Shown here piece by piece: positions 44,695-55,754 of a stretch of 64,000 nt of DNA. Source of the DNA: Thelonectria olida (lineage: Eukaryota > Ascomycota > Sordariomycetes > Hypocreales > Nectriaceae); NCBI GenBank assembly GCA_020736575.1, contig JAGPYM010000006.1, forward strand, positions 124,001-188,000, written 5' to 3'. How positions within the stretch are numbered: the first letter of the stretch is position 1; each line of letters begins with the position of its first letter. A program made the position numbers and the translations under genes. Below the pieces are notes generated by a model. It worked only from the letters and a program-made list of their open reading frames with translations. It searched no databases and had not been told where the DNA came from.

Positions 44695-46138
44695 ATGCCG
44701 CGGCTGGGTCACAAGAAATCCAGGAGGGGGTGCCTCCGCTGTAAACAGCGACGTGTCAAGGTACCGGACCCTTCCATTCTCATGCATGCGTCCGGCGCCG
44801 TTACTCACTGAGGAAAACCAGTGCGACGAGGCCGTGCCGTGCTCTGCATGTGCCAGACATGGGGTCGAATGCGTCTACGCCGATGCGCACGCTCAGCCCT
44901 CGGCCAAGGACCACGAGAAGAGGAGCTCTTCAGTGGCTTCAAGCGACTCTGTCATAGGCGCCCATCCCCCAGACGTACGCATCGGCAATACTATCGTTGT
45001 CAAGACTCCAATGTTCACTGACGAAAAGCCGCAGACCGAGCAGGGCTCTGTCTCTGCTGCAGGTCCGAATGATCAGGTGCAGCACATTCTCACAAGCAGT
45101 CCGCCCGTGGCTGGCCTGATTCCCACCTCAACACCGGCAGTCTCGGGTTGGAGCACCACATCTCTTTCATCTCTAACGATTGCTTCCGACCCGTTCCCGT
45201 ACTTTGACAAGTTCATCACGGGGCCGAGAGCTGTCGAACAAAGCTCATGGCTTACCGACCTTGAGCTTATGCACCAGTACACGGCCATCACCTACCAGAC
45301 TCTACCTCGGGCTGCCGACCTCCAACACATATGGCAGACTCAAATTCCAAAGCTCGCCCTGTCCAACATCTTCCTTTTGCATCAAATCCTAGCCATCTCA
45401 GCACACCACCAGAGCCAGCTGCGTCCAGACCTTTATAGTCATTACACTATTTGCGCCTCGCTGCATCAAAACAAAGCCGTCGCTGGCCTTCGGACCGCAC
45501 TGGCTCGCATTACGGAGGAGACCTGCCATGAGGTCTTCGTAGCGTCTTCTTTGCTCTCCATCTGCGCCTTTGCTTCCTTGTCAAGTTATGGAGGTGTGAG
45601 CGAGCGCCCATGGCTTGAAGATTTGATAGACGTGTTCCAGCTCATTCGAGGCATGAGCCGGATCCTTGATTCGTACACGAACCTTTTGCACAAAGGGGAA
45701 TTGAGCATGCTCTTCTTCCGAGAGGGCAACAGCAAGCCCGCCCCGTTTCTCGATTCAGTCAACGAGCAGCTTCAGCTACTTGAACTGTCTCTTCTCCCCC
45801 AGGACGAGGCAACTCTCGTCTGCCGTCAAACAATCATCGAAGTAGTCGCCTGGATCCAGAGTGTGATTCGCAGCACGGGCTCTCCAGGGCTTCGCGCTTC
45901 TCTCAGTCTTCCAATATGTCTAAGGGAGAACTTTATGGACCTTGTTCGACAACACAACCCTGTTGCCCTCGTCATCGTTGCTCACTATTCTGTAATTCTG
46001 CACGATTCCGGTCTAGATAATTGGTACTTGCGAGGATGGGGACGGAGTGTGATTGAGGATATCGCACAGATTGTAGGCCCGAGCTGGCACAAGTCGTTGG
46101 AATGGCCTTTGATGATGCTTGAGAATAGTTGCCTTTGA
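44695..46138 (+). CDS. Zn2Cys6 transcription factor
   Basis: Two exons, 44695-44760 and 44822-46138, give 460 residues. The 61-nt intron cuts the zinc cluster after RVK; splicing yields Cys13-X2-Cys16-X6-Cys23-X5-Cys29-X2-Cys32-X6-Cys39. The intron contains no in-frame stop relative to the second exon, so an unspliced upstream GTG frame is misleading. The effector region carries ELMHQYTAITYQTL, LALSNIFLLHQILAISAHH and the terminal WHKSLEWPLMMLE, a pattern shared with UPC2-like and C6 regulators of secondary metabolism. It is the only pathway-type regulator inside the 30-51 kb region and is thus a candidate controller of the terpene genes, though 4 kb of apparently unrelated genes separate them. 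Confidence 0.87.
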
Positions 46139-46334
46139 GTAATGCAATACAGTCCAACGTTGAATAGCATTTAATCTAATTTTAAAGAAAGTAAATGAGC
46201 GCTTGTATACTCCGTCCGTCCCTCTTATTTATCCTGATCTCATTCCAGTGTAAACCTCTCCAGAAATCATGTGGCCCGTCCATCTAACAGTTTCTAAACA
46301 AAAGAAATTTGAAATCCATCGTTCATGCCAAACA

Positions 46335-47012
46335 CTAGACCCTGTTAGAACCCTGAAGTGTTGATAGGGATTCTTCTTCACTCCGCTGCCGAACAGTCTT
46401 CACGCTGAGACCCTCAGGAGAACTCTTCCTCGTGTTGCGGAAATGATACCAGTCCAGTACCGAAATGACCGCGACATACTTGGCCAAAAGACTGAAGAAA
46501 TAGCATGTCAATATTCTTTCCTGCCATTGAGGACGCGAACAAGGCAATGACTTACCTCAGAACAACTGCCAGACCAACAATAACCCAACCCAGCGTGCAA
46601 CTGGTCCCGACGCAAGTGTTGATGTTTGCTCGGAGAGTCAGGAAAGCGACTGCTCCCCAGAACACAACCTCCAAAACGTTGAGGATGGCAAACGCCTTCA
46701 GGCTTGCCCACCGCTTGAACCAACCCACGTGCTCCGTCAGAAGTTGGTACAAGATGATGGCCAGTGACTTGGCTCCCTGTATTATTTTCAGGTCAGGCTG
46801 TAATCCACCATGAAGGATCAAATACGACGTACCATTCCCAGCCCTATGGTGTTGGACCGCCCCCGTGGGGCGCCTTTCATCAAGAGACGGGCAGCAGCAA
46901 GACCAACTACCGCACCGACAAGCACGAGCTGGACCAGGTGCAAGGGCGTCTTGAACCTGGGAGCGAAATAGGGCTCGAATTTCTTGAATGCTGAAGAAGC
47001 GATGAAGCCCAT
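46335..47012 (-). CDS. Small four-helix integral membrane protein, family not recognised
   Basis: Three exons, 47012-46833, 46776-46556 and 46491-46335, give 185 residues; introns of 56 and 64 nt with normal borders keep frame. Hydrophobic segments: LHLVQLVLVGAVVGLAAARL, KSLAIILYQLLTEHV (amphipathic), LEVVFWGAVAFLTL, and CTLGWVIVGLAVVLRSLLAKYVAV split by the last junction. The topology of four segments with a short hydrophilic C-tail (SSPEGLSVKTVRQRSEEES) resembles MARVEL-like or DUF fungal membrane proteins, but I cannot name the family. The gene is tail-to-tail with the Zn2Cys6 gene, with about 200 bp between stop codons. Confidence 0.75.
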
Positions 47013-48188
47013 GTTGTGATGTTTTGAAGGTTGGTTCCATGGAATTTCTGAAGAATCGTCTTGCAGTGTAGTCTAGTTAGCCGATGAGATGAGCTGTTGA
47101 AGACATCTACAGCACGGCATGCACGAGTTTATAAAGGCATCTCCATGACATTGATTCAACGTCGATCAATCTATTTTGGCCCTTTTGTTGATCTAAAACG
47201 AGTAGGTTTACGCCTTTTGGCCCAACCACAGCCCTCTTACCAGGCCCAAGCCATGTCACTGTCACTATTCGGAATCTCCAAGACCGCAGCTAGTCTGTCC
47301 CCCGTCAAGTTGCATGCTGGGAATCCGGAACCGAAGCACAACCAAGTGCAGCGCCCTTCACTGCCTACCAAGCATCCGGGCTTGAGTCAGGTCTCAGGCC
47401 TCAATAGGATGGTCAACAAACTTTGGAGCTAAGCCAGCCGGTGGCTGCCGAGAGATTAAACGGCAGAAGTGCTCTCGGTCTCGGGTTCGGTCTCGGTTCC
47501 GGGTTCGACGGGCGCACAAACCAGCTTGATCAACCGTCGGGATAAATCTGACAAGGTAACTGACTGAAACTTTGAGGTTTTGCAAATCATTTCCTTGGAA
47601 TTAATCCATCCCAGCAAACGGTACGATTAATAATGGGCGGCAGGGCTGGATGTGGAGGCCAAGGCACTGAAGATGAAGCCGTCATGTCACCAAGACGGAT
47701 AAATCCTGATCACTAGGCTCAAACTGTAGGTGAGCCTTGACCCGTCTATCCATGGCCATCTCTGCAGATCTCACTCTTGCGTTGTAACTTGGACCCCAGA
47801 CCACGCCACCTGTTTCCAGTCAGGTCGCGATGAGCCCCGTAGGCCACGCAGACTGCCGAAGCTGGGGTCAGCCAACGACGAGCTATTATTAACCTTATGG
47901 CTCTATCATGACAGACCAAACATGCCCACTAGATAACGTTTGACAAATCTTGTTAACGAAAACGAGAAAATGGTAAACAGGGCACGGGCACACCCTGGTA
48001 TAAGTAAACATCGGCCCCCTAACCCCCCTTCAAATCTTCGATTTGGCCATGTAGACCTTGGTTCTTAGTCTTCCACTCGTTGCCCATTACAGATTCTTCT
48101 CGCCACATAATTCGAGTCGTCAAGTCAAGCAAGGTATGTTCGATATCTAACCAAACAAGAACTTCACCAACTCATTCCACTCAAACAG
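47013..48188. other. Divergent intergenic region
   Basis: About 1.2 kb between the small membrane protein and the LITAF gene. An imperfect run of GGTTC/GGTCTCG units lies at about 47473-47508. No gene seen. Confidence 0.55.
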
Positions 48189-49071
48189 ATGCAGTCGCAA
48201 GAACGAACAAATACGGTCCAGGTGCCGGACGAATGGATCGTATCTCCAATGACTTCGACGCGATCGACCTCAGACCTCACTCAGTTCTCTGCCGTCTCTC
48301 CACCGCCATATACTCCGACAGCTACAGATGTAACGTCCTTATCATGGCAGCCCTTCGACGACAAATGCGCGCCGGGCAGTGAGGAAGCGATGATCAACCG
48401 GATCATCCAAAGCAAGAATCAACAACTATGTGTACCGAATGGAACAAGCTTTCAGGGCTCCGCCTCAAGACCAAGCTCACGATCAACTATTGGCGACGAT
48501 CTCCCAGAAGTAGTGCCGGACACATTCCCCGAGGTCGCCACCAGTTCGTTACCCGAGGTGGCACCTTGTGCTCTACCCCAGGTAGCTCTCAGTTCAGCGC
48601 CCCAAGTTACCAGCCCAGTGCCTGAGGATGGGCTAGAAGTCGCAGCGAATGGTAACAAGATGGATGTGTCGACAGTCTCGGGTTACCCAGTACCAACTGT
48701 GACGCCTTTACATTTGCTTGGGGACCAGCCCGAGCAGATCGATTGCCCATTTTGCCTACAACAAACGATGACAAGAGTAAAGAAGAAGCCTTCCAACTTC
48801 ACACAGTAAGCTCAGTCTGTCACTTCATATGCAACAAAACTAATCATTGTTCAGTATCCAGGCCGTATTCCTCCTCATGACGACTGTGTGTGGAGCGGTA
48901 GCCCCGTACATCGGGTCTTGGTCCTACGACCTCGAACACTACTGCGCCCATTGCGCAAACAGGGTGGCTTACAGGGCGAGAGGCAAAGAGATTTATTTGT
49001 GCAAGCAACCCGATTCGGCCAAAGAAGCCTCCAAATACGCGATAATCAACCTCAGCGAGCAGGGAGCATGA
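48189..49071 (+). CDS. LITAF-domain (CDIP/SIMPLE-like) membrane-associated zinc protein
   Basis: Two exons, 48189-48805 and 48855-49071, give 277 residues. The N-terminal 180 residues are disordered and carry a PPPY motif (38-41), a binding site for WW-domain ubiquitin ligases, and five short degenerate repeats of the type LPEVAxxx at about 105-140. The LITAF domain starts with DCPFC (Cys186, Cys189). It is followed by the membrane-inserting hydrophobic stretch AVFLLMTTVCGAVAPYIG and the second half-site YCAHCANRVAYRARG (Cys236, Cys239). The splice junction lies between the two zinc half-sites. LITAF proteins attach to the cytosolic face of endosomes and lysosomes and act in cargo sorting. 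The length is greater than animal LITAF because of the disordered N-terminus, which is usual in fungi. Confidence 0.88.
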
Positions 49072-49283
49072 CGCAGGTATGATACTCATGTACATGTAAA
49101 TTGTAATTTTGGATGGAAACCATGTCTTTAGAAGGTGATAATATCTTATCTAAATGAACCTGCTCAATACTGAAAGCAGCGAATATCTCATAGTAATCAA
49201 AATAGAACAAAATGTCAAACTCGTATTAATTACATGATCAGTCGTGACCTGGATACAGCGGATGTGCTGTCAAGGACGAAGGC

Positions 49284-51543
49284 TCAGAGCCGACGCTCTC
49301 GGAGGGCTATACCTGTGACCAGGGCCAGCGAGGAGAAGAGAATAGACATGCCTGTTCATCGTTAGCACAAATAGTCATGATGATTTTGGGTCAGTCATAC
49401 CATGACTGTACTCGATTCCCTTGACGTATGCCTCGACAAGGACCTCGGACACGTTCTTGGGTGCTTCGTCGATGAAACCAACACTCTCAGTAGCCTTTCT
49501 GATAATCTGTTCAAGAGTCAGCTTTTCAATTTGCTTATTCATATGAAGATTGATTTCTCACATCTTCAACAAAGGATTCATCCATTCCAAGTCGTGTCAA
49601 CTTAAGGTGCACCACGAATCGCAGGACAGTCTGCATCACAGCGCTCGAAGCGGCCAGTCCAACAACTGCACCGATAGTAATGGAAAGGAACAGCCCAGAA
49701 GCGGCTGCAGCCTTATCTGCCGGGGTGACTACGGCTTGGAGGGCGATGAAAGTGGCACTTTGGGCGATTCCTGTACCGATACCTCTTTGGGGAAAGTCAA
49801 CATTGCGATGCTAGCATATGTCCAAGAGAGTGTCTTACCCAGGGATAATGTAAAGGGACTCGAGCCATCCGGTGTGTCCATGCCATCGGAGGAGCATCAG
49901 GCCGTAGCTGAAAATGCCACACAAGGCGGCTGAGATAATCAGGCCCTTGTAACGGCCAGTCCTGGAGAGAGTGTTAGTATCCTGTTTTATGCCAAGCTTG
50001 AATCGCTTCTTCCTAACCTTCTAATGATGACCCCCGAAACAATGCCACCCATAGTGTTACCAATCACTGCAGGGAATAAATGAGCGCCCGCAACAGTGCT
50101 GGATACACGTTGAGTGACTTGAAAATAAAGCGGTACGGAAAACATCATCTGTGGTTGACGTTCTCAATTAGCCACAAACCCCGTTTCTAATGATTGCAGG
50201 TACTCACTCCTAGCTGAGCTCCAGACTGAGCTGCCATGATGAAGAAGGACATGGTGACATTTCGCTCATGAAACAGGCGAAGAGGGAAGATGGGCTCCTT
50301 GGCCCAGCGAGACTCGACGACCACGAATAGGAACAGAAGCAACACTCCGCCTGTTAAGAGGGAAAAGATCAACGGGTGATGCCAGGAAACCTTTTGGCCC
50401 CCGATCTCCATTGGAAGCAGCAGGGCCAAGATGCCGCTGCCGAGGAGAAGTGCACCCAGGCCATCGATTCTAGCAAGGCGACTTCTCGTGTCCGTTTCCT
50501 CATCTTGCTCGGCATCTTCGGCAACCGTCGAGTCTGGGAGTAAAAGGGCACAAAGCGCCATGGCCGCGATGAAAATTGGCGCCTGACCTAGGAAAGACCT
50601 TGTATGTGTTAGGGCCCCAAGGAGTTTTCAAACAGTGAATAACAATGAGAATCAACTCACCATCTCCAACCGATTGTGTCAGCCAGCAAGCCGCCCAAGG
50701 GGCCACCAATGCTTCGCCCGACGGTCGCAATGACATTCAGGTAGCTCTGCCACGAGGCCACTTCTCTCAGCGGTGCAAGATCTCGAAACCGGTTAGCCAT
50801 CCATGCTCAAAATGCCTTTGGGGTCCTTTAGCTGTACCAGTTATGATGACATAGGCCAATGCCATCATGCCAGCGCCTCCCGAGCCTGATATCAATCGGC
50901 CCAGAATCACTTGCCACATTGATTGGCCGATACCGCTAACTTGAGTTAGATTCACTAGTACTTTCACTCGGTTTAAACTTGTGCGGAACTAACACGAGAG
51001 CACTATCGGATGCGAGCGTTAGAAAAGCCCAGTATCAAAGAGGATGTGGACTCACCAGCCAATGGCGAAGAGACCATATGAGACCATCAGAATGGATTTC
51101 CGGCCGTAAATATCACTGAGCTTTCCGTACAGCGACTGAGTGGCGGCGCCAGCTAACATGAAACTAATAAACAGCCAACTCGAATCTTCCAAGTCGCCAA
51201 ACTCAGACGCAATGACTGGGTGCGTGGCCATAACCAAAGAAGAGTCGACATTGGAGGTGAAGACGCCTGCAAAGAATCATGAACAAGTCCCATTTTCAAG
51301 GATAAATTAGGAGCGCTTACCGATAAGTAAAGCTCCGACGACGCGAGCGATGTAGGCATCGCTATATGGTTTCGATTCAGACACGGAATTCTCTGGCGAT
51401 TCAACACTTTCACAGTCAGAGCTGATACCCGTCGAACCGTAGACGGGTCTCTCTAATGGCGCATTGTCTCCCGGCGCCGTCGTAGCCGACAAAAGCCTCG
51501 ATGTCTCACTGACGTATTGTGTGTTGGCGGTTTGGACCGTCAT
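49284..51543 (-). CDS. MFS transporter, DHA2 (14-helix) drug/metabolite exporter type
   Basis: Eleven exons give 567 residues in one continuous frame: 51543-51321, 51266-51056, 51002-50994, 50935-50838, 50781-50661, 50598-50208, 50148-50018, 49961-49839, 49784-49562, 49506-49401 and 49351-49284. Exon 3 is a 9-nt microexon; using it gives LFAIGCALVGIGQSMW, the expected family sequence, with CTAAC branch sites in both flanking introns. Motifs: DSSLVMATHPVIASEF, GAATQSLYGKLSDIYGRKS (motif A), VILGRLISGSGGAGMM, IGGPLGGLLADTIGWRWSFL (motif C region, completed by splicing) and PGGIGTGIAQS. The hydrophilic 60-residue N-terminus is cytosolic. DHA2 carriers expel drugs, toxins or vacuolar amino acids by proton antiport. 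Its nearness to the terpene genes suits an export role. Confidence 0.88.
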
Positions 51544-54235
51544 TTTTTCACGCGCCACACGGTAGCAAGTGTTCTGTATTTGTCTAATGTCTGACAGTGG
51601 GTGCGATAGATGTAACAGATTAAATCAAGTTCATTTGCTCTTGTTCCAATTGTCGAATCGGAAATGAAGGGCGAGCGTCATCGTGCCTTGAAAGCACATC
51701 ATCGCCGTGGCCCCACTGACCAACTGACCGGGATATTAGATATATCCATGAGTTAGATTATCTTTGAATGCAAACGTTGGAAGAAGTGGTTTAGTTTCCA
51801 CTTTCCCTACTTAATTACAACCCTCAAAATGCGATCATCCCAACCTGCATCAGCTTCAACCCTCCGTTCCAAACAAGTCGCGCCTGTCTTCGCCACGGCC
51901 ACCGTCCCGGAACTCTCGAACATACGTACCCATCGGATTGGTTTTGTAGCACTCATTGCACAAGTGAACCAGTGGGTGTATCATCTCTATAAGGATCGTG
52001 GTGCAGCGGTCAACGCCCCAACTTTTCCTCTGTCCTACCCATTTGCCGGCAGAGTCGGCTGACAATTGATTACTGAACTAGATAATACGCCAAATCCAAC
52101 CTCTGAAAAGGGTCTAGAATCCATTCTCAGCGAACGTGGCATTGTTGGGCAGACGGCCGCCAGCTTGGCCGGGGTAATGTCATCTAAACTTCCCAAGAGA
52201 ACTCGTCGGGGGCCATAGTTATCCTGGACAAGCCCTTGAATCTTGAGGAGATAATGCAGCCAAATTGTGCCACCAAGCTTCTCGACACAACCGTCGAAGA
52301 TCTATAGGAACTCCACTCTCCGCTTCTTGGAGATATTCCAGTGCTTTTCGCTCCCTGGTTCTCGCCATTGCGCGACTCTCTGATCAGCCTAGACGAGGAG
52401 GAGGAAACTCGGGCAGAATGTGCAGCTGATACTTGGTGGTTCCTTTCCTAGATTTGGCACCTCGCTGAGGTGAAGATGTCTTGGGAAGTTTCCCCTTCTT
52501 CCTCAACCTTGATGGCATCACGATAAATAGAGAACGGATAAGGGGTTAAGGGCTATTTTAGTATCAAGAGGTGTGGCCATTTGTTTGAATGATAAGCTGG
52601 GTGGTCACAGAAGCAGGAAAACTCCCGTCAGCTTGGTGCTAGCAGGTGTCTTTGTCGTGTGAACACGCACTTCGTCAACCCTAGCTTACGACAGTTTTCA
52701 TTTGCGTTGATGTTCTACATAAGGAGAGTACAGGTAAGGTAGCAGCCTCTACAGCAGCATCCGTTTCCCCCTGTTCACCAACAGCATTGCATCAGATATA
52801 GTTAACTTCAGACACATGCAAGATAGTCATTACAGCGCCAGCACAAGTCAACCGGGGAACGTAAGTGATTCTTTGGTCACGTCTGGAAATTTCCAACAAG
52901 ATCGAAAGCCACCCAAAGTGCGCGCATGGTATTTTCACCACAAGAGCAACAGCTGATTGAATTCAGCAACTTGCGATTTTCTGGTGAAACCTCACACCAG
53001 CGAAGAATCTAGAACCGCCTGATCGGCAAATTACACCAGAAGTTGAGCACCACCGAAGGGCCACAGGCGCTTGTGAATGGATGGCGGAGCGCGTAAGTTG
53101 TCGACGGGAACCTTTCGTCGAGTATCACATTGAAGCTACCTAGTTTAGCTAAGGTAGACGCCTTTCGGGATCTGAACCCTCAAAGTGCGACATTGAGCCG
53201 ACTCCCTTTCACTCAAGGTTGAGACCCGGGCCGGGCGCTCCCCCCGACGTCGAGCAATAGGGAATGACTGGTTAGGTGACTGTGGTTTGGGTGATGTATG
53301 CACGCCGGCATGAATCAATGATTCGCTCAAATATGTGAGAGCATCTTCTCGGCTGCGCTTGAGTTGATGAGAATGACTATTTGCCAATTGAATAGGCGAT
53401 TGGTCATGCTATTACACCCCCCAAGGAGACTTTGCTACTAATAATACGAAAAACGCTTGATCCGGAGGTTACTATGACCAATCATGAACAGGTGCCTCGG
53501 CTCATTATAAAAAGCAATAACTATAATCACAGAAGTCTACAGTCGGTGGTCAATTGACCGAATCGTCGCGCGTGGTGTGGAGTTGCAAGTCCGTTCATGC
53601 AAGGGCGGAGGCCGTCGTCCATCTGTGTGTGGCAGTGTGCCTGTCAGTGACTCAGATCGATCCACTGACAGTTCATCAAGAGTCGATATTGACAAAGAGG
53701 CGTCCGAGGCAGCCAATTCCTCCAGCTGCGACTCTCTGGGGCGTGACCAGCTTGTGCCAATTGCGAGAATCACCATTCGCCGACTAGGAGCGAATAAGAC
53801 GGACGCAATGGCCTACATCGGCCGGGTTGGTCGGAGAGAAACGAAATCTCTTCCAGCGCTTAGGAATCTTGGTTGTGGCGCTGAAATCTCACCACGCCAA
53901 GCGTCAAGCGTCCACGCCACTTCGCAAGTGCCGGTGACAGGCTCGGGAATCTCCTAGCGCAGGGCAGCATGGCATGGCGTTAGGGAGGCGCCATGAACAT
54001 GATTCGCTAATGGCTTCGGAGCATTACCAGGTTTTCACGGATGCTACGTCACATGGCAACTTGGTGGGACCAGGACATGAGGGTATTCTCAGGTAATGCG
54101 AAATGGTATTGGATGCTGAACGCTGAAATGGCCATGTGAGAGTATCCCAAAAGGCAATCAAATACTAATAATATAACTACAGGTACTGGCTAAAAATGCA
54201 AAGAACCCATCAAGGGTTTGACTAGAAAGCTTCAA
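51544..54235. other. Gene-poor region between MFS exporter and amino-acid permease
   Basis: 2.7 kb. Apart from the degenerate frame at 51829-52455 (separate entry) nothing is recognised. Open frames at 53145-53957 overlap on opposite strands and have no domain. Confidence 0.5.
51829..52455 (+). pseudogene. Possible decayed coding remnant, family unknown
   Basis: An ATG frame of 77 codons ends with TGA at 52060, but the same frame continues for another 52 codons (QLITELDNTPNPTSEKG onward) to a stop near 52220. A second frame then reads VILDKPLNLEEIMQPNCATK, a TAG, and LFAPWFSPLRDSLISLDEEE. The pattern looks like a gene with two in-frame stops and one frameshift. The family is not recognised; YPFAGRVG is faintly reminiscent of acyltransferase-family proteins but far too short to call. 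Confidence 0.25.
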
Positions 54236-55754
54236 CTAAGCAATTGGTGCGCAAGTAAATGCGCCACGCACGGTGCCGTCGCGGAATTGCCTGATCTATC
54301 ACGGTGTTAGTGAATGGTTGGGTAAAAGGCCATGTCTGAGAAGAACTTACAATATCATCAATACTGGCGTAGGTGCCGCCAACAAGAACGATCATGCCGA
54401 TGATGAAGATGAAGCCATTGAGGAGAGCGAGGGGAAGGTTCTCCCGGCTGTACCAGGGACCCTTGCGGATGAGCATGAACCAGAAGAGGGCGGGGAAGTA
54501 GAAGGTGAAGCCCGAGATGAAGAGGGAGGACGAGATGGACAGGAGATCGCTGAAGAAGGGAATGGCCTCGGCAATGACAAAGGCAATAATAGTGACAACG
54601 CTGATGAGAGCAGTCCAGGTGATCCAGCCCATCCTGGTGTTGATGTAGCGGATGACAGAGTCCTTGAAGGCGCGGGCGTGAATGTAGCGGGCGACGACAG
54701 TGCCGTTAATGGATCCTGAGATGAAAATGACAGGGAGGGCGATGCCAAAGGCAACCTTGGAGACGGTGTCGCCAGCGGAGAGGAGAGCGGGGGACTTGAC
54801 ATCCTGGCCGACAAAGGCATAGATGAGAGCACCGGTCAGAGTGTAGATGGCAATCTCAATAAGACCCAGAGCCCAGATGGACTTGACGTAGTCTTGGGGA
54901 GAGTGCATTTCGTCCATGAAAGAGAACTGGCAGACGGCAAAGGAGTAGGCAAAGACAATGTTGGTGATGGCAATGAAGGCTTCGGTGAAGTCGAGATCTT
55001 CCTTGGGCCAGGCTGACCAGTTAACAGCCGAGAGACCGCCGTCGAGCTTGCCGGCTTGGATACCAGTACCGATGATGGTAATACCGACAGCGACAATAAT
55101 AGAGACGAAATCAATGTATCCGAGAATGGCGACTTCGGAGAAGGAGGGAGGCAGGGCGACGATGAGGAGAATAATAGCGGAGATGACGCCAAAGACCAGA
55201 GAGCAGATGGCGTTGTCGCTGAGGTTCAGGAAAGCAATAGTGCCCGTCAAGCAGTGGGAGCCGACCAGGAAGATGAGCTGCAGCGAGAACATGACACCAA
55301 CCAGCTCGTAGCCGAATTTGCCCCAGATGAGACGACCAGCGTCAGCATAGTGGGAGACGTGAGGGAAGGCCAACTTGACCTGACCGACGACATGACTGGT
55401 GTAGATAGCAATGAAACCGAGGCCGACGGTGAGGATAACGCCAGCAACCATGCCAAGGGTCGCAAAGGCAGAGGGCAGGGACAGGCAGCCGAGGGCAATG
55501 GCCTCGACGATGAGGACGACGGTCAATCGCTTCCAGCCGAGACGGTGGAAGTGGGCGTTGCCCTCGGCAGCCTTTTGCTTCTCGAGGTCGGCGCGCGTGT
55601 TGGCGTCGAGGTCGGCCAACTCGCCCGTCGTGTTGTCGAAGAAGCCATCCCGTGAGGGAGGAGTTCCAGCTCTCTTCTCGGAGCTCTTCCTGTCCGAAGA
55701 GCGGTGGGCAGCGGAGTCTGTGATTGCGTCCATGTTGTTGACTGCTGCAACCAT
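54236..55754 (-). CDS. AAAP-family amino-acid permease (Mtr/neutral amino-acid type)
   Basis: Two exons, 55754-54351 and 54295-54236, give 487 residues; the 55-nt intron before the last 20 codons is shown by the family C-terminus IRQFRDGTVRGAFTC that appears only after splicing. The hydrophilic N-terminus (about 75 residues) ends in the family motif FHRLGWKRLTVVLIVEAIALGCLSLP, cut here to its key part, and eleven hydrophobic segments follow. SFMDEMHSPQDYVKS lies in the central loop. The closest characterised type by motif is the Neurospora Mtr-like neutral/aromatic amino-acid permease of the plasma membrane. Codon use is strongly C/G-ending (CTC, GTC, ATC), indicating high expression, and a very long gene-free region lies upstream. 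Confidence 0.92.

Noticed and set aside
49550..49933. 127-codon plus-strand frame
   Set aside because: Antisense to exons 8-10 of the DHA2 transporter.
53537..53957. Overlapping frames of 126 and 79 codons
   Set aside because: Opposite-strand overlap and low-complexity Ser/Arg composition; no homology recognised.
55056..55655. 199-codon plus-strand acidic open frame
   Set aside because: Antisense shadow of the amino-acid permease with low-complexity composition.
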